Positions 54,958-63,387 of a stretch of 64,000 nucleotides of DNA are shown here, in pieces. Each line of letters begins with the position of its first letter. Position 1 is the stretch's first letter. The notes beneath the pieces are model-generated. The model was not told the DNA's origin, did not search any database, and saw only the letters and a program-made list of their open reading frames with translations. The DNA comes from Lachnospiraceae bacterium (GTDB lineage Bacteria; Bacillota; Clostridia; Lachnospirales; Lachnospiraceae), in NCBI GenBank assembly GCA_017550165.1, contig JAFZQH010000025.1, forward strand, positions 1 to 64,000, read 5' to 3'. The position numbers and the translations under genes are program-made.

Positions 54958-57735
54958 ATGAAGAAAATGAACGTTCGGCGAAAGATCACTAAACAAGTTC
55001 AGGCTATATTGATGACCTTGGGGATGACCTTGGGGATGGTCACGTTTACTGCAGCCCCGGTATGGGCTGTTTTGGATTTAGGACCGGAGTGGTCGGGGAA
55101 TGCGAGTGCAATCCGAGATAAAACCTTTAATGAATTAGTAAGCGTCAAAGCCAATACAACTCTCAATATTTCTGAAGGAATAACGGTAACCGCCTATATG
55201 GGAATAAAGATAGCGGAAAATAAGACTTTGACAATTTCCGGCGGCGGCACCTTGATCGTTTACGGGAATGTAGATGACAACAATGAAGGAGCTCCTGCTA
55301 TCTATGGGCTGGGTGGCAATAAACTGATAGTCGACGGAGCAACCGTTGAAGCAAACGGTGGGAATGGCTCTGATGGAGAAGACCCTAAAGTATATGACGG
55401 AATTGATGGTAAGTCCGGCGGCTCCGGTATCGATTGTGATGTGGAAATAAAATCCGGCATGCTTAAAGCCAAAGGAGGCGCAGGGGGAAGCGGCAGTAGT
55501 GGTATCTCTACATCTGATGCCACCGACGGTGGTAGCGGTGGTGAAGGAAAAAATGGAAGTGCAGGCATCAAAGGTAACCTGTTAGTTTATGGAGGAGAGG
55601 TAAAAACTACAGGTGGTAACGGTGGCAATGGTGGTGATGCAGGTAAAAGTGGCGGCTGTGGAGGTGACGGTTATGCAGGTGACGGTGGTAATGGAGGCGA
55701 TGGCGTTACTGGCACATTGACCATTACCGGAGGTAAGGTTACTTCTAACGGCGGTAAAAAGGGAACCGGAGGATGTCAGCCCAATAATGATCTTCCTGAG
55801 TTTCAAGGAAGCGACGGAAACAACGGTAAAGGCGCCAGCGGAGTGATCACCTATTCTGATGTGAAAGCCATGATGCGTTCCGACGATTATGATAATTATT
55901 CTCCTTTAATATTAACAGGCGGACAGTGTGGTTATCGTTGTCTGAAGTTCTTAGGCGAATTCCTTTGGGTCGGCGGGACAGTGGTCAACAAAGGGAATGC
56001 AAATAATATTCCGGCTGCTGAAGGCGGAACGAAGACCGGTAAGGCTTCTTACGATATGACAACCAATACCCTCACTCTGACTAATTACAGTTACAAAGGA
56101 CCTGGTGCTGCAGGTTCATCGAATGATTATGCCGCAATCTGTTATTCGGCCGTTGACACCCTGACCATCGTTTTGGAGGGAACGAACAAAATTGAAGAGG
56201 TTCCCGAGAGCAATTCGAATAATGTTTACGGAATAAACACCAGCGGCGGCCTGACGATAAAAGGCGACGGCAAACTGACAGTCATTGCCGGAGACGGAAA
56301 AAACAGCAATGGAATCCGTTGTTATAAAGACCTGATCATCAACGGTGGTGCAAATATTGCTATACGATCAGGAAAAGCAGCAAACGGTGACGGAAGTTCA
56401 AGCATAGGAATACGCTGTTTAGGTAAAATGATTGTCAGCAGCAAGGGCACCATAGTAAGCGCCGAGGGCGGCCGTGCAATTCATTGGCTGGAACATGAAG
56501 AAAGTAACGGTGTTGAATGCGATGGAAGCGTAATGGTCACTGACGGCGCTGTGGTGATTGCCACAGGCGGCGAATCGGATAACGACAGCAACGGGCTCAT
56601 TTGCGATAGCATCAGTGTTACTAATGGCGCAATGGTGACTGCAACAGGAGGTAAAGCGGACAATGATAGTTATGGTATCAATTGCGATAATGACGACCTG
56701 TCTCTTGACAACAAGGGTTCCGGTCTGATCGCTTCAGGCGGAACTAAGGCCATAAGCGGCACTGTTAAGAATGCCATAGCCGGAGAAGGCTGGGATAACG
56801 TCGCCGGCACAGGCGCATCATCGACAATAGCTGTCAACACCGATCCTGGACAGAAACTGGATTATAAAAGAGTTGCCTTTAAGCAAACCATCAAACCAAC
56901 AGTAACCATGACGGGTTACTCTTACGGCGGCAGCGTTCCTGTACCCGGCATCACCGGCAACACAGGCGGCGGTACGGTATCTTATTACTACAATACGATC
57001 AATAGTAATAAGGGCGGTAAAGAATGGAAGGGTATTACAGGAACTTCTCTTAACCCCGGCACCTACTACATGTATGCTGAAGTGGCTGAAACAAACGGAT
57101 ATTACGGCGCAACTACGCATACCATCAAGTTCGTCATTTCAGAAGCGAAACCGGATCCGCAGCCTGAACCGGAACCCCAGCCACAGCCTGAACCTCAGCC
57201 GCAGCAGAAGCTGACCGTGACGCTTGGCAAGACCGAATATACCTATGACGGCAAGGCAAAGAAACCGACAGTGACTGTCAAATATAACGGGAAAAAGCTT
57301 GCCGCGAAACACTACACCCTCACTTTCCCGAAGGGGTGCAAGAACGCCGGGACCTATACCGTAAAAGTAACGGGCAAGGGCAAATACTCCGGGACAGCCA
57401 CGGCGTCCTTTACAATTAAGAAAGCGGCGGGTACATTAAAAGTCTCGGCAAAGAAACCATCCGTAAAGGAAAACAAGCTGGCGAAGAAGGCATACTCTTT
57501 TGCCGTAAATAAGATAATCGGTGTAAGTAACAAAAAAGGAAAGCTTACCTACGAGGCCTTAGCCGGCACCAGTGATAGCATTACCGTCAACGCTAAGACC
57601 GGCAAGGTCACGCTGGCAATGGGAACCAAGAAGGGCTCGTACACCTTGAAGCTTAAGGTTACCGACCCGGGAAACTCCAATTATAAGGCTCGCACAAAGA
57701 ACGTAAACGTAAAGATAAAGGTGGTAAAGAAATGA
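54958..57735 (+). CDS. Secreted glycine-rich beta-helix-like surface protein
   Basis: The 925-residue protein has a signal peptide (about 1-37) and starts after GGAGGGG. Residues about 60-300 are beta-helix-like with glycine-rich loops (GGNGGNGGDAGKSGGCGGDG). About 330-640 carries further NGLTI/GGLTI-type turns (VYGINTSGGLTIKGDGKLTV) typical of carbohydrate-binding beta-solenoid surface proteins. A Pro/Gln/Glu linker (QPEPEPQPQPEPQPQ) leads to a C-terminal module from about 749: YTYDGKAKKPTVTVKYNGK then AGTYTVKVTGKGKYSG. This resembles the C-terminus of the giant protein. There is no LPXTG. The stop overlaps the TetR start by 4 bp. Confidence 0.82.
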   Translation: MKKMNVRRKITKQVQAILMTLGMTLGMVTFTAAPVWAVLDLGPEWSGNASAIRDKTFNELVSVKANTTLNISEGITVTAYMGIKIAENKTLTISGGGTLIVYGNVDDNNEGAPAIYGLGGNKLIVDGATVEANGGNGSDGEDPKVYDGIDGKSGGSGIDCDVEIKSGMLKAKGGAGGSGSSGISTSDATDGGSGGEGKNGSAGIKGNLLVYGGEVKTTGGNGGNGGDAGKSGGCGGDGYAGDGGNGGDGVTGTLTITGGKVTSNGGKKGTGGCQPNNDLPEFQGSDGNNGKGASGVITYSDVKAMMRSDDYDNYSPLILTGGQCGYRCLKFLGEFLWVGGTVVNKGNANNIPAAEGGTKTGKASYDMTTNTLTLTNYSYKGPGAAGSSNDYAAICYSAVDTLTIVLEGTNKIEEVPESNSNNVYGINTSGGLTIKGDGKLTVIAGDGKNSNGIRCYKDLIINGGANIAIRSGKAANGDGSSSIGIRCLGKMIVSSKGTIVSAEGGRAIHWLEHEESNGVECDGSVMVTDGAVVIATGGESDNDSNGLICDSISVTNGAMVTATGGKADNDSYGINCDNDDLSLDNKGSGLIASGGTKAISGTVKNAIAGEGWDNVAGTGASSTIAVNTDPGQKLDYKRVAFKQTIKPTVTMTGYSYGGSVPVPGITGNTGGGTVSYYYNTINSNKGGKEWKGITGTSLNPGTYYMYAEVAETNGYYGATTHTIKFVISEAKPDPQPEPEPQPQPEPQPQQKLTVTLGKTEYTYDGKAKKPTVTVKYNGKKLAAKHYTLTFPKGCKNAGTYTVKVTGKGKYSGTATASFTIKKAAGTLKVSAKKPSVKENKLAKKAYSFAVNKIIGVSNKKGKLTYEALAGTSDSITVNAKTGKVTLAMGTKKGSYTLKLKVTDPGNSNYKARTKNVNVKIKVVKK

Positions 57736-58391
57736 GAAACCTGGAAAAAGACGAAAAGGAAATGGCACAAAAGCGGGAACGGATGCTGGCAGAGGGTTAT
57801 CGCCTGTTTGCGGAAAGAGGTATTGAAGCGGTGTCCATGACAGACATAGCAAGTGCCAGCGAGGTCGGTATCGCTACGCTTTACCGATATTATAACACCA
57901 AGCTCTCACTGGTTTTAGCCATTGGGGCACGGAAATGGGAGGAATTCGGCGAACGTATCATGGTTCTTCGGAAAGAGAATAACGCAGATAACATGACAGC
58001 AAAAGAAGAGCTGGAATTTTATTTTGATCTCTACATTAAACTGTACCGGAACCACAAGGACCTGCTGTGTTTTAATCAGAATTTCAATAATTATGTCCGG
58101 CATGAGGGGGCGAGCGCCGAGCAGCTGGAAGGCTACATCTCCGCTATCAAAGGATTGGGAAAACTCTTTTCTCTCCTCTATGAAAAAGGAAAACGGGACG
58201 GGACTATACGTACTGACCAAAGCGAAGAGATAATGTTTGCCTCTACCAGCCATATAATGCTGGCAGTTACGGTACGGTACGCTCAGGGACTCCTGTTCTC
58301 CGCAGGGCAGGAGGAGGATAGGACAGAAGAGATCCTTATGCTGAAACGCCTGCTGCTTAAGGAGTATGTAACAGATGTGATACCGGGATGA
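57732..58391 (+). CDS. TetR/AcrR family transcriptional regulator
   Basis: The 219-residue regulator has an N-terminal TetR HTH (EGYRLFAERGIEAVSMTDIA, then SEVGIATLYRYYNTKLSLVL, about 20-62) and a helical effector domain. The start codon overlaps the surface-protein stop as ATGA, so it is translationally coupled. A regulator expressed only when the surface protein gene is transcribed would give autogenous control through the dyads over that promoter. The ligand is unknown. Confidence 0.9.
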   Translation: MRNLEKDEKEMAQKRERMLAEGYRLFAERGIEAVSMTDIASASEVGIATLYRYYNTKLSLVLAIGARKWEEFGERIMVLRKENNADNMTAKEELEFYFDLYIKLYRNHKDLLCFNQNFNNYVRHEGASAEQLEGYISAIKGLGKLFSLLYEKGKRDGTIRTDQSEEIMFASTSHIMLAVTVRYAQGLLFSAGQEEDRTEEILMLKRLLLKEYVTDVIPG

Positions 58392-58403
58392 TAATAAAGA
58401 GTG

Positions 58404-58434
58404 AAAAGGAGACAGTCGCCTGTCTCCTTTTTTT
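58404..58434 (+). terminator. Strong terminator after the TetR gene
   Basis: AAAAGGAGACAG and CTGTCTCCTTTT form a 12-bp stem with a TCGC loop, running into a T-tract. Confidence 0.93.
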
Positions 58435-58438
58435 GATA

Positions 58439-58512
58439 CGTCCCTGACTGGAGTCGAACCAGCGGCCTTTCGCTTAGGAGGCGAACGCTCTATCCTGCTG
58501 AGCTACAGAGAC
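58439..58512 (-). tRNA. tRNA-Arg (anticodon CCT)
   Basis: The 74-nt cloverleaf has acceptor GTCTCTG/CAGGGAC, D arm GCTC...GAGC, anticodon stem TTCGC/GCGAA with loop CTCCTAA and T arm GCTGG TTCGACT CCAGT. The discriminator is G. CCA is not encoded. The anticodon CCT reads AGG. Confidence 0.97.
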
Positions 58513-58525
58513 TTTTATATATCAA

Positions 58526-59401
58526 CTAAAAGTTAATAACCCCTTGAAGCCAGATATTACCCTTAAATCTTCGGCCTGCCTCCGGCTCTCCAAGCAGGTC
58601 TTCTTTCTTCATACAAATATCGAATTCTATATCACTGCAGCTTACCCGCAGCTTGTATAACTCTTCATCCGTAATGGGGTTGGTAATGACACTGTACTCA
58701 AGTATCTCTCCCAATACAGAGTATTTGTCTGTTTCTATGCCATAGGGCATGAAATATGAATCTACCAGTGAGAACACATCCTCCTTGACGATCCTTCTGG
58801 CAATATCCGTGTATGTATCGATATCACTCAGGGTCAGGCTCTCCATGGCCTGCTCGTCACCCTTTCTTGCCAGCGCCACCAGGTTGTTGCGGTTGGCAGT
58901 CTGCTTCTTGGAGTTCTCGATCTGATCCTTATTCTTTGTAACCGGGAAAAGAATGGTCCCGCCCAGGGACAATCCGAAGAGAGAAACGCTGGTCTCGGAT
59001 TTCTCCTGTTCTTTTTTCTCCAGTTCTTTCTTGACTTCCACTACATTCTGAACGTTGAAGATAAGAGATATCTCAACTCTGTTATCCTCACATAGTCCCA
59101 GGAATCCTTCTCTGTCGGATAAGGGCTCTACCTCAACCGGTGCAACGGTGGTTATATCTTCACTTAAAAGAAATGGCGCCATATAATCCACTTCCGGCAT
59201 CTCGTTATCATTCCATTCGCCCAGGATAGTAATTCCCAGATTGGCATCATAGTATTTATCGCATTGGTGAAGTGATGCTTCCTTGTCATAAGCGTACTGA
59301 TTGTAGTAGCTTGGCCGCAGGATGATGTCCTCTATCAATTCCTTTGCATCATTTTTTTGTTGAATCTCGCTAAAACCTATAGCTCGCAGATATTTGTGCA
59401 T
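58526..59401 (-). CDS. DUF3881 family protein
   Basis: I place the start at ATG 59401 (MHKYLRAIGFSEIQQ), the usual family beginning, giving 291 residues; a GTG at 59431 is open in the same frame. The protein is soluble and acidic, with no catalytic motif I recognise: LGITILGEWNDNEMPEVDYM, VSLFGLSLGGTILFPV and a C-terminal VLGEILEYSVITNPIT block. I recognise it as DUF3881, a family I associate with Lachnospiraceae, of unknown function. It follows serS after a 76-bp spacer packed with hairpins, and tRNA-Arg follows it after 13 bp. Confidence 0.75.
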   Translation of the reverse strand: MHKYLRAIGFSEIQQKNDAKELIEDIILRPSYYNQYAYDKEASLHQCDKYYDANLGITILGEWNDNEMPEVDYMAPFLLSEDITTVAPVEVEPLSDREGFLGLCEDNRVEISLIFNVQNVVEVKKELEKKEQEKSETSVSLFGLSLGGTILFPVTKNKDQIENSKKQTANRNNLVALARKGDEQAMESLTLSDIDTYTDIARRIVKEDVFSLVDSYFMPYGIETDKYSVLGEILEYSVITNPITDEELYKLRVSCSDIEFDICMKKEDLLGEPEAGRRFKGNIWLQGVINF

Positions 59402-59406
59402 GTCCT

Positions 59407-59487
59407 GTACTATGCCGCAGGCATGGTACACATCGGCGACGTGCCTGCAGCGGCGCCGATGAAAGATTGAACTTGTTTCAATCTTTT
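59407..59487. repeat. Three consecutive hairpins in the serS-DUF3881 spacer
   Basis: From left to right: GTAC-ATGCC/GGCAT-GTAC (59407-59429), CATCGGCG/CGCCGATG (59431-59461), and AAAGATTGAA/TTCAATCTTT (59462-59487), the last overlapping the serS stop codon. The last resembles a serS terminator without a strong T-tract. The first lies against the DUF3881 start. Confidence 0.6.
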
Positions 59488-60764
59488 ACTCCTAAAGTAG
59501 TCTTCCCACCCATATAAGGAACCAGAACCTCCGGGATCTTAACACTCCCGTCTGCCTGCTGGTAATTCTCCAGGATGGCAGCAGTAGTTCTTCCTACTGC
59601 AACACCACTTCCGTTCAATGTATGGATGTATTGTGCCTTATCCTTTACATTGTCCTTATATTTAATATTGGCTCTTCTGGCTTGGAATTCTTCAAAGTTG
59701 GAACAGCTGGATATCTCAACATATCTGTTATAGCTGGGCATCCATACTTCTATATCATATTTCATAGCAGCCGTAAAGCCCAGGTCCCCGATACATATCT
59801 TGACTACTCTGTAGGGAAGCTTCAAAAGCTGTAACACTTCTTCAGCATCTTTAGTCAATTTCTCAAGTTCTTCATAGGACTGCTCGGGCTTACAGAACTT
59901 GACCAGCTCTACCTTGTTGAACTGGTGTTGTCTTATAAGACCTCTTGTATCTCTTCCGGCAGATCCGGCCTCTGCCCTGAAGCAGGCTGTATATGCACAG
60001 TGCTTGATGGGAAGCTTGGATCCGTCTAATATCTGCTCTCTGTACATGTTGGTCACGGGAACCTCCGCCGTGGGAACAAGGAAATACTCCTTGCCGTCTC
60101 CCGTAACATGATAAGCATCCTCTTCGAATTTAGGCAGCTGGCCTGTTCCGGTCATGCTCTCCCTGCTGACCATAAAAGGCGGGAATACTTCTGTGTATCC
60201 GTGCTTTTCCGTGTGAGTATCAAGAAAGAAATTTGTGATGGCTCTTTCAAGCCTTGCTCCCTCTCCCTTATAAAAGGTAAATCTGGAGCCGGATACCTTG
60301 GCCGCCATCTCGGCATCTGTTATATCAAGGTCTACGCCGATATCCCAGTGGGCCTTGGGCTCAAAATCAAACTTTGTGGGCTCCATGAACTTTCTGATCT
60401 CCACATTATCCTCATCAGTGGTTCCCTGGGGAACTGTGGGATTGGGGATATTGGGGATAGTCAGCATGTAATCGTTAAGTTCCTTGTCTACTTCACTTAC
60501 TTTAGCATCAAGACCCTTGATCTTATCCGATAATTCCTTCATTTCCTGAAGAAGAGCCGTGGTATCCTGTCCCTCTTTTTTCATCTGGGGAACCTTCTTG
60601 GATACGGTATTCTGCTCAGCCTTCAGTGCTTCAACCTCGGCTAAAAGCTCCCTTCTTCTGTTATCAAGATCCTTGAATAAGCTCAGATCAAAGTCTTCAT
60701 TCCTGGTGGATAAGGCTTTCTCAACTTCCTCAAAATTATTTCTTAAAAGCTTGATGTCTAACAT
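59478..60764 (-). CDS. serS: Seryl-tRNA synthetase
   Basis: The 428-residue class IIa synthetase has the N-terminal tRNA-binding coiled coil (about 30-100). The motif 2 region is [19 protein letters not shown] and motif 3 is [16 protein letters not shown]. It charges tRNA-Ser with serine. A consensus promoter lies at 60803-60831. The leader is only about 40 bases, too short for a T-box, so serine-tRNA control by that route is unlikely. Confidence 0.96.
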   Translation of the reverse strand: MLDIKLLRNNFEEVEKALSTRNEDFDLSLFKDLDNRRRELLAEVEALKAEQNTVSKKVPQMKKEGQDTTALLQEMKELSDKIKGLDAKVSEVDKELNDYMLTIPNIPNPTVPQGTTDEDNVEIRKFMEPTKFDFEPKAHWDIGVDLDITDAEMAAKVSGSRFTFYKGEGARLERAITNFFLDTHTEKHGYTEVFPPFMVSRESMTGTGQLPKFEEDAYHVTGDGKEYFLVPTAEVPVTNMYREQILDGSKLPIKHCAYTACFRAEAGSAGRDTRGLIRQHQFNKVELVKFCKPEQSYEELEKLTKDAEEVLQLLKLPYRVVKICIGDLGFTAAMKYDIEVWMPSYNRYVEISSCSNFEEFQARRANIKYKDNVKDKAQYIHTLNGSGVAVGRTTAAILENYQQADGSVKIPEVLVPYMGGKTTLGVKD

Positions 60765-60802
60765 GCCGCTCCTCCTGTTACTATCTAAAAACGAACTTCT
60801 AT

Positions 60803-60831
60803 ATTATAGTATAATCGTTTTTCTTTTTCAA
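60803..60831 (-). promoter_or_regulatory. Sigma-A promoter of serS
   Basis: On the minus strand, TTGAAA (60826-60831), 17 bases, TATAAT (60803-60808). Confidence 0.85.
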
Positions 60832-60846
60832 TCCCTTTATTATGAA

Positions 60847-61353
60847 CTAAATGCCCTGCTTTAATGCTTCATCCAATGCTTCCCTCTCTTCTTCAGCAAG
60901 AACGATATAGGATTCGCCTTTAACTATCTCTTTTACATAGGTGTAGCAGCCTTCCCTGCTGTGCATTGAATTAATGATAAATCCGTTGTTCTCCTTATCA
61001 AGAAGCGCCAGTGAAAAACTGAGTTTGCCCCCCATTTCATTAAAGGCATCATATTTTACCAGGCCCATCTTCTGGTATGTGATCTTCAGGTTGGCAATGA
61101 TCTTCTCAATATTAGTGGTATTGGCATCTACGGTCCTTGACAGATCATCATATTTTTCATATGTATTGGAAATGATCTCTTCAAGGGACGCCCCGTCCCG
61201 GCCCTCCATGAATTTATTGTACTTCTTTTTCAGTCCGGAAGTCTTGGCCAGGTTCACGATAAGTAATATAAGCAGTATAAGTATAAGGCCTGCCATTACT
61301 ATGATAATTATTCCGGGATCAATTCCGATATTCGCCAGGATCTCACTGTTCAT
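60847..61353 (-). CDS. DUF4446 family membrane protein
   Basis: The 168-residue protein has one N-terminal membrane helix (about 15-37, IIIIVMAGLILILLILLIVNL) and a coiled-coil region (about 55-100). The C-terminal fold has KMGLVKYDAFNEMGGKLSF and VKGESYIVLAEEEREAL. I recognise the DUF4446 family, often found beside parB in Firmicutes; function unknown. Here it follows parB by about 41 bp. Confidence 0.85.
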   Translation of the reverse strand: MNSEILANIGIDPGIIIIVMAGLILILLILLIVNLAKTSGLKKKYNKFMEGRDGASLEEIISNTYEKYDDLSRTVDANTTNIEKIIANLKITYQKMGLVKYDAFNEMGGKLSFSLALLDKENNGFIINSMHSREGCYTYVKEIVKGESYIVLAEEEREALDEALKQGI

Positions 61354-61394
61354 TACACACTCTCCTTGTCTCTTCCCTTATTAATTCTCTATAC

Positions 61395-62285
61395 TTACTT
61401 ATTTATAGAATATAACATCTCATATATTCTATCCAGATCTTCTTTTGAGTAGTATTCTATCTCAATGGTTCCCTTGCCGTTCTTGTCACAGATATTTACT
61501 TTGCTTCCAAGTATTTCTTTGAGATTGTTCTCCAGATCACTGTAGAGAAATTCTCTTACCGTGTTGTCCTTTTTCTTCTTCTCCGGCTTGTCCTCATTGT
61601 ACTTCTTGACCAGCTTCTCTATCTCCCGGACACTGAGCTTCTCATCAAATACCTTTGTGGCCAGGGCATGCTGGGTATTGCCATCGGATATGCCGAGAAG
61701 TGCCCTTGCATGTCCCATGGAGATCATCTCTTCAATGAGCATCTCCTGGACTCTGCCATCAAGGTTCAACAGACGGAGAGAGTTGGCAACAGTTGCCCTG
61801 CTCTTGGATACCTTCTCCGCAACCTCGTCCTGTTTCATGTGAAACTCATCCATAAACCTTTTGTAGGTCTTTGCTTCTTCTATGGGATTTAAGTTCTCCC
61901 TTTGAAGGTTTTCCAAAAGAGAGATCTCTAATATCTCCAGTTCCGAATAATCCCTTACCAGTGCCGGAATAGTCTTAAGTCCCGCCATCTTTGCCGCACG
62001 CCATCTTCTCTCGCCGGCAACTATCTGGTAGAAACCGTTCTTACCCTTTGTCACGATAATAGGCTGGAATACACCGTACTGCTTAATTGAATCAGCCAGA
62101 TCTACCAAGCCGTCCTCGTCGAATTTCTCACGGGGCTGGTTCTTATTAGGCTCAATGTCATTAATCTTAATCTCTGTAGTAGCGTCTGCTATGCTTTCTT
62201 CTTTTTTGGAAGTCTTCTTCTCTGCCGGTCTTTCGCTTATAAGAGCATCAAGCCCTTTTCCCAATCCGCCTCTTTTTACTGCCAT
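61395..62285 (-). CDS. parB: Chromosome partition protein ParB (Spo0J)
   Basis: The 296-residue ParB has the N-terminal CTPase/clamp motif GERRWRAAKMAGL (about 86-98) and IEEAKTYKRFMDE. The parS-reading HTH has EVAEKVSKSRATVANSLRLL. A Lys-rich linker leads to a C-terminal dimer domain. It loads at parS and spreads on DNA to segregate origins with ParA. parS sites lie in the same window at 63151-63326. It is 12 bp downstream of parA. Confidence 0.95.
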   Translation of the reverse strand: MAVKRGGLGKGLDALISERPAEKKTSKKEESIADATTEIKINDIEPNKNQPREKFDEDGLVDLADSIKQYGVFQPIIVTKGKNGFYQIVAGERRWRAAKMAGLKTIPALVRDYSELEILEISLLENLQRENLNPIEEAKTYKRFMDEFHMKQDEVAEKVSKSRATVANSLRLLNLDGRVQEMLIEEMISMGHARALLGISDGNTQHALATKVFDEKLSVREIEKLVKKYNEDKPEKKKKDNTVREFLYSDLENNLKEILGSKVNICDKNGKGTIEIEYYSKEDLDRIYEMLYSINK

Positions 62286-62297
62286 CTTTCTGTCCTC

Positions 62298-63059
62298 TTA
62301 TCCTCTCTTAACCAATTCTTTTGCCAGTTCTCTGTAGCTTTCTGCACCTGCAGATCTTGGATCATATGTGTTAATAGGTTGTCCGTGGCTTGGTGCCTCA
62401 GCCAGCCGTATGTTCCTGGGGATTATGGTTTCAAAAACATTCTTATCGAAATTGCTTTTAACACTGTCTACTACATCCTGAGACAGGTTGGTCCTTGCAT
62501 CAAACATGGTAAACACTATACCCTCAACATCCAGCTTTGGATTAAGACGGGTCTGGACCAGATTGATGGTGGGCATCAGGGAGTTAAGTCCTTCAAGGGC
62601 GTAATACTCGCACTGAATTGGAACCAGCACGGTCTCTGCCGTAGTCATGGCATTGATAGTGAGCATATTAAGAGAGGGTGGACAATCAATTAAGATGTAA
62701 TCGAAATCATCTCTTACATAATCAGTCTCATTCTTTAATATAAACTCCTTACCATTGATGGAAAGAAGCTCTATCTCTGCTCCGGCCAGATTAACATTTG
62801 ATGGTATAAGATACAGGTTCTCTATAGATGTCTGCATGGTGCACTGCTTGACGGATACCTGTCCGAGAAGGAGTTCATATACTGTGTTCTCCAGTTCATT
62901 CTTATTATATCCCAGTCCGCTTGTGGCATTGCCCTGGGGATCCATGTCAATGATCAGTACCTTCTTTCCCAGTTCAGCCAGACATGCCGACAAATTAATG
63001 GCAGTGGTAGTCTTGCCAACACCGCCCTTTTGATTTGCAATAGCAATAATTCTGCCCAT
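62298..63059 (-). CDS. parA: Chromosome partition ATPase ParA (Soj)
   Basis: The 253-residue ATPase starts at ATG 63059 (MGRIIAIANQKGG), preceded by AAAGGATTAATT; the frame is open 9 codons further up. It has the deviant Walker A KGGVGKTTTA (about 11-20), VLIIDMDPQGNAT and IDCPPSLNMLT. With ParB and parS it drives origin segregation and, in Bacillus, tunes DnaA initiation. Confidence 0.95.
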   Translation of the reverse strand: MGRIIAIANQKGGVGKTTTAINLSACLAELGKKVLIIDMDPQGNATSGLGYNKNELENTVYELLLGQVSVKQCTMQTSIENLYLIPSNVNLAGAEIELLSINGKEFILKNETDYVRDDFDYILIDCPPSLNMLTINAMTTAETVLVPIQCEYYALEGLNSLMPTINLVQTRLNPKLDVEGIVFTMFDARTNLSQDVVDSVKSNFDKNVFETIIPRNIRLAEAPSHGQPINTYDPRSAGAESYRELAKELVKRG

Positions 63060-63177
63060 AATTAATCCTTTCTTTTCGTGATGCAAATCCTATTATATCA
63101 TCATCCTTTTATAAATTCTATCATTCCGTGAAATAAATTTTTATTATTATTGTTTCACGTGTTTGTTTGCAAGATAT

Positions 63178-63193
63178 TGTTTCACGTGAAACG
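63178..63193. other. parS site (15/16 match)
   Basis: TGTTTCACGTGAAACG, one base (last position) away from the consensus ParB-binding palindrome. Confidence 0.85.
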
Positions 63194-63214
63194 TATTATA
63201 CAACATATTGAAAT

Positions 63215-63230
63215 TGTTTCACGTGAAACA
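63215..63230. other. parS site (perfect)
   Basis: TGTTTCACGTGAAACA, identical to the consensus Firmicutes parS, upstream of parA. Confidence 0.97.
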
Positions 63231-63310
63231 TAAGAATAATTATTTATTGTTATAAATACATATTAATCGAATAGTAGTTGGTTATTAGTCAAACCACTAC
63301 ATATTGAAAA

Positions 63311-63326
63311 TGTTTCACGTGAAACA
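63311..63326. other. parS site (perfect)
   Basis: TGTTTCACGTGAAACA, a second perfect site, 96 bp from the first and sharing its upstream flank. Confidence 0.97.
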
Positions 63327-63387
63327 AAAATCAGTTGTAACTGTCCTCTCACAATTACAACTGATAATGAATAACTATAAATATAAA

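Larger units (their letters stand above)
63060..63387. other. parA upstream region with parS cluster, no gene seen
   Basis: The 328-bp A/T-rich spacer between parA and the LuxR-type gene has no convincing coding frame. It holds parS sites at 63178, 63215 and 63311 and a half site (TGTTTCACGTG) at 63151. The sites at 63215 and 63311 share an upstream ACATATTGAAA, so a segment of about 27 bp has been duplicated. Confidence 0.85.

Noticed and set aside
60765..60846. T-box leader before serS
   Set aside because: Only about 40 bases separate the promoter -10 from the start region; there is no room for a T-box antiterminator and no TGGNACC-like sequence.
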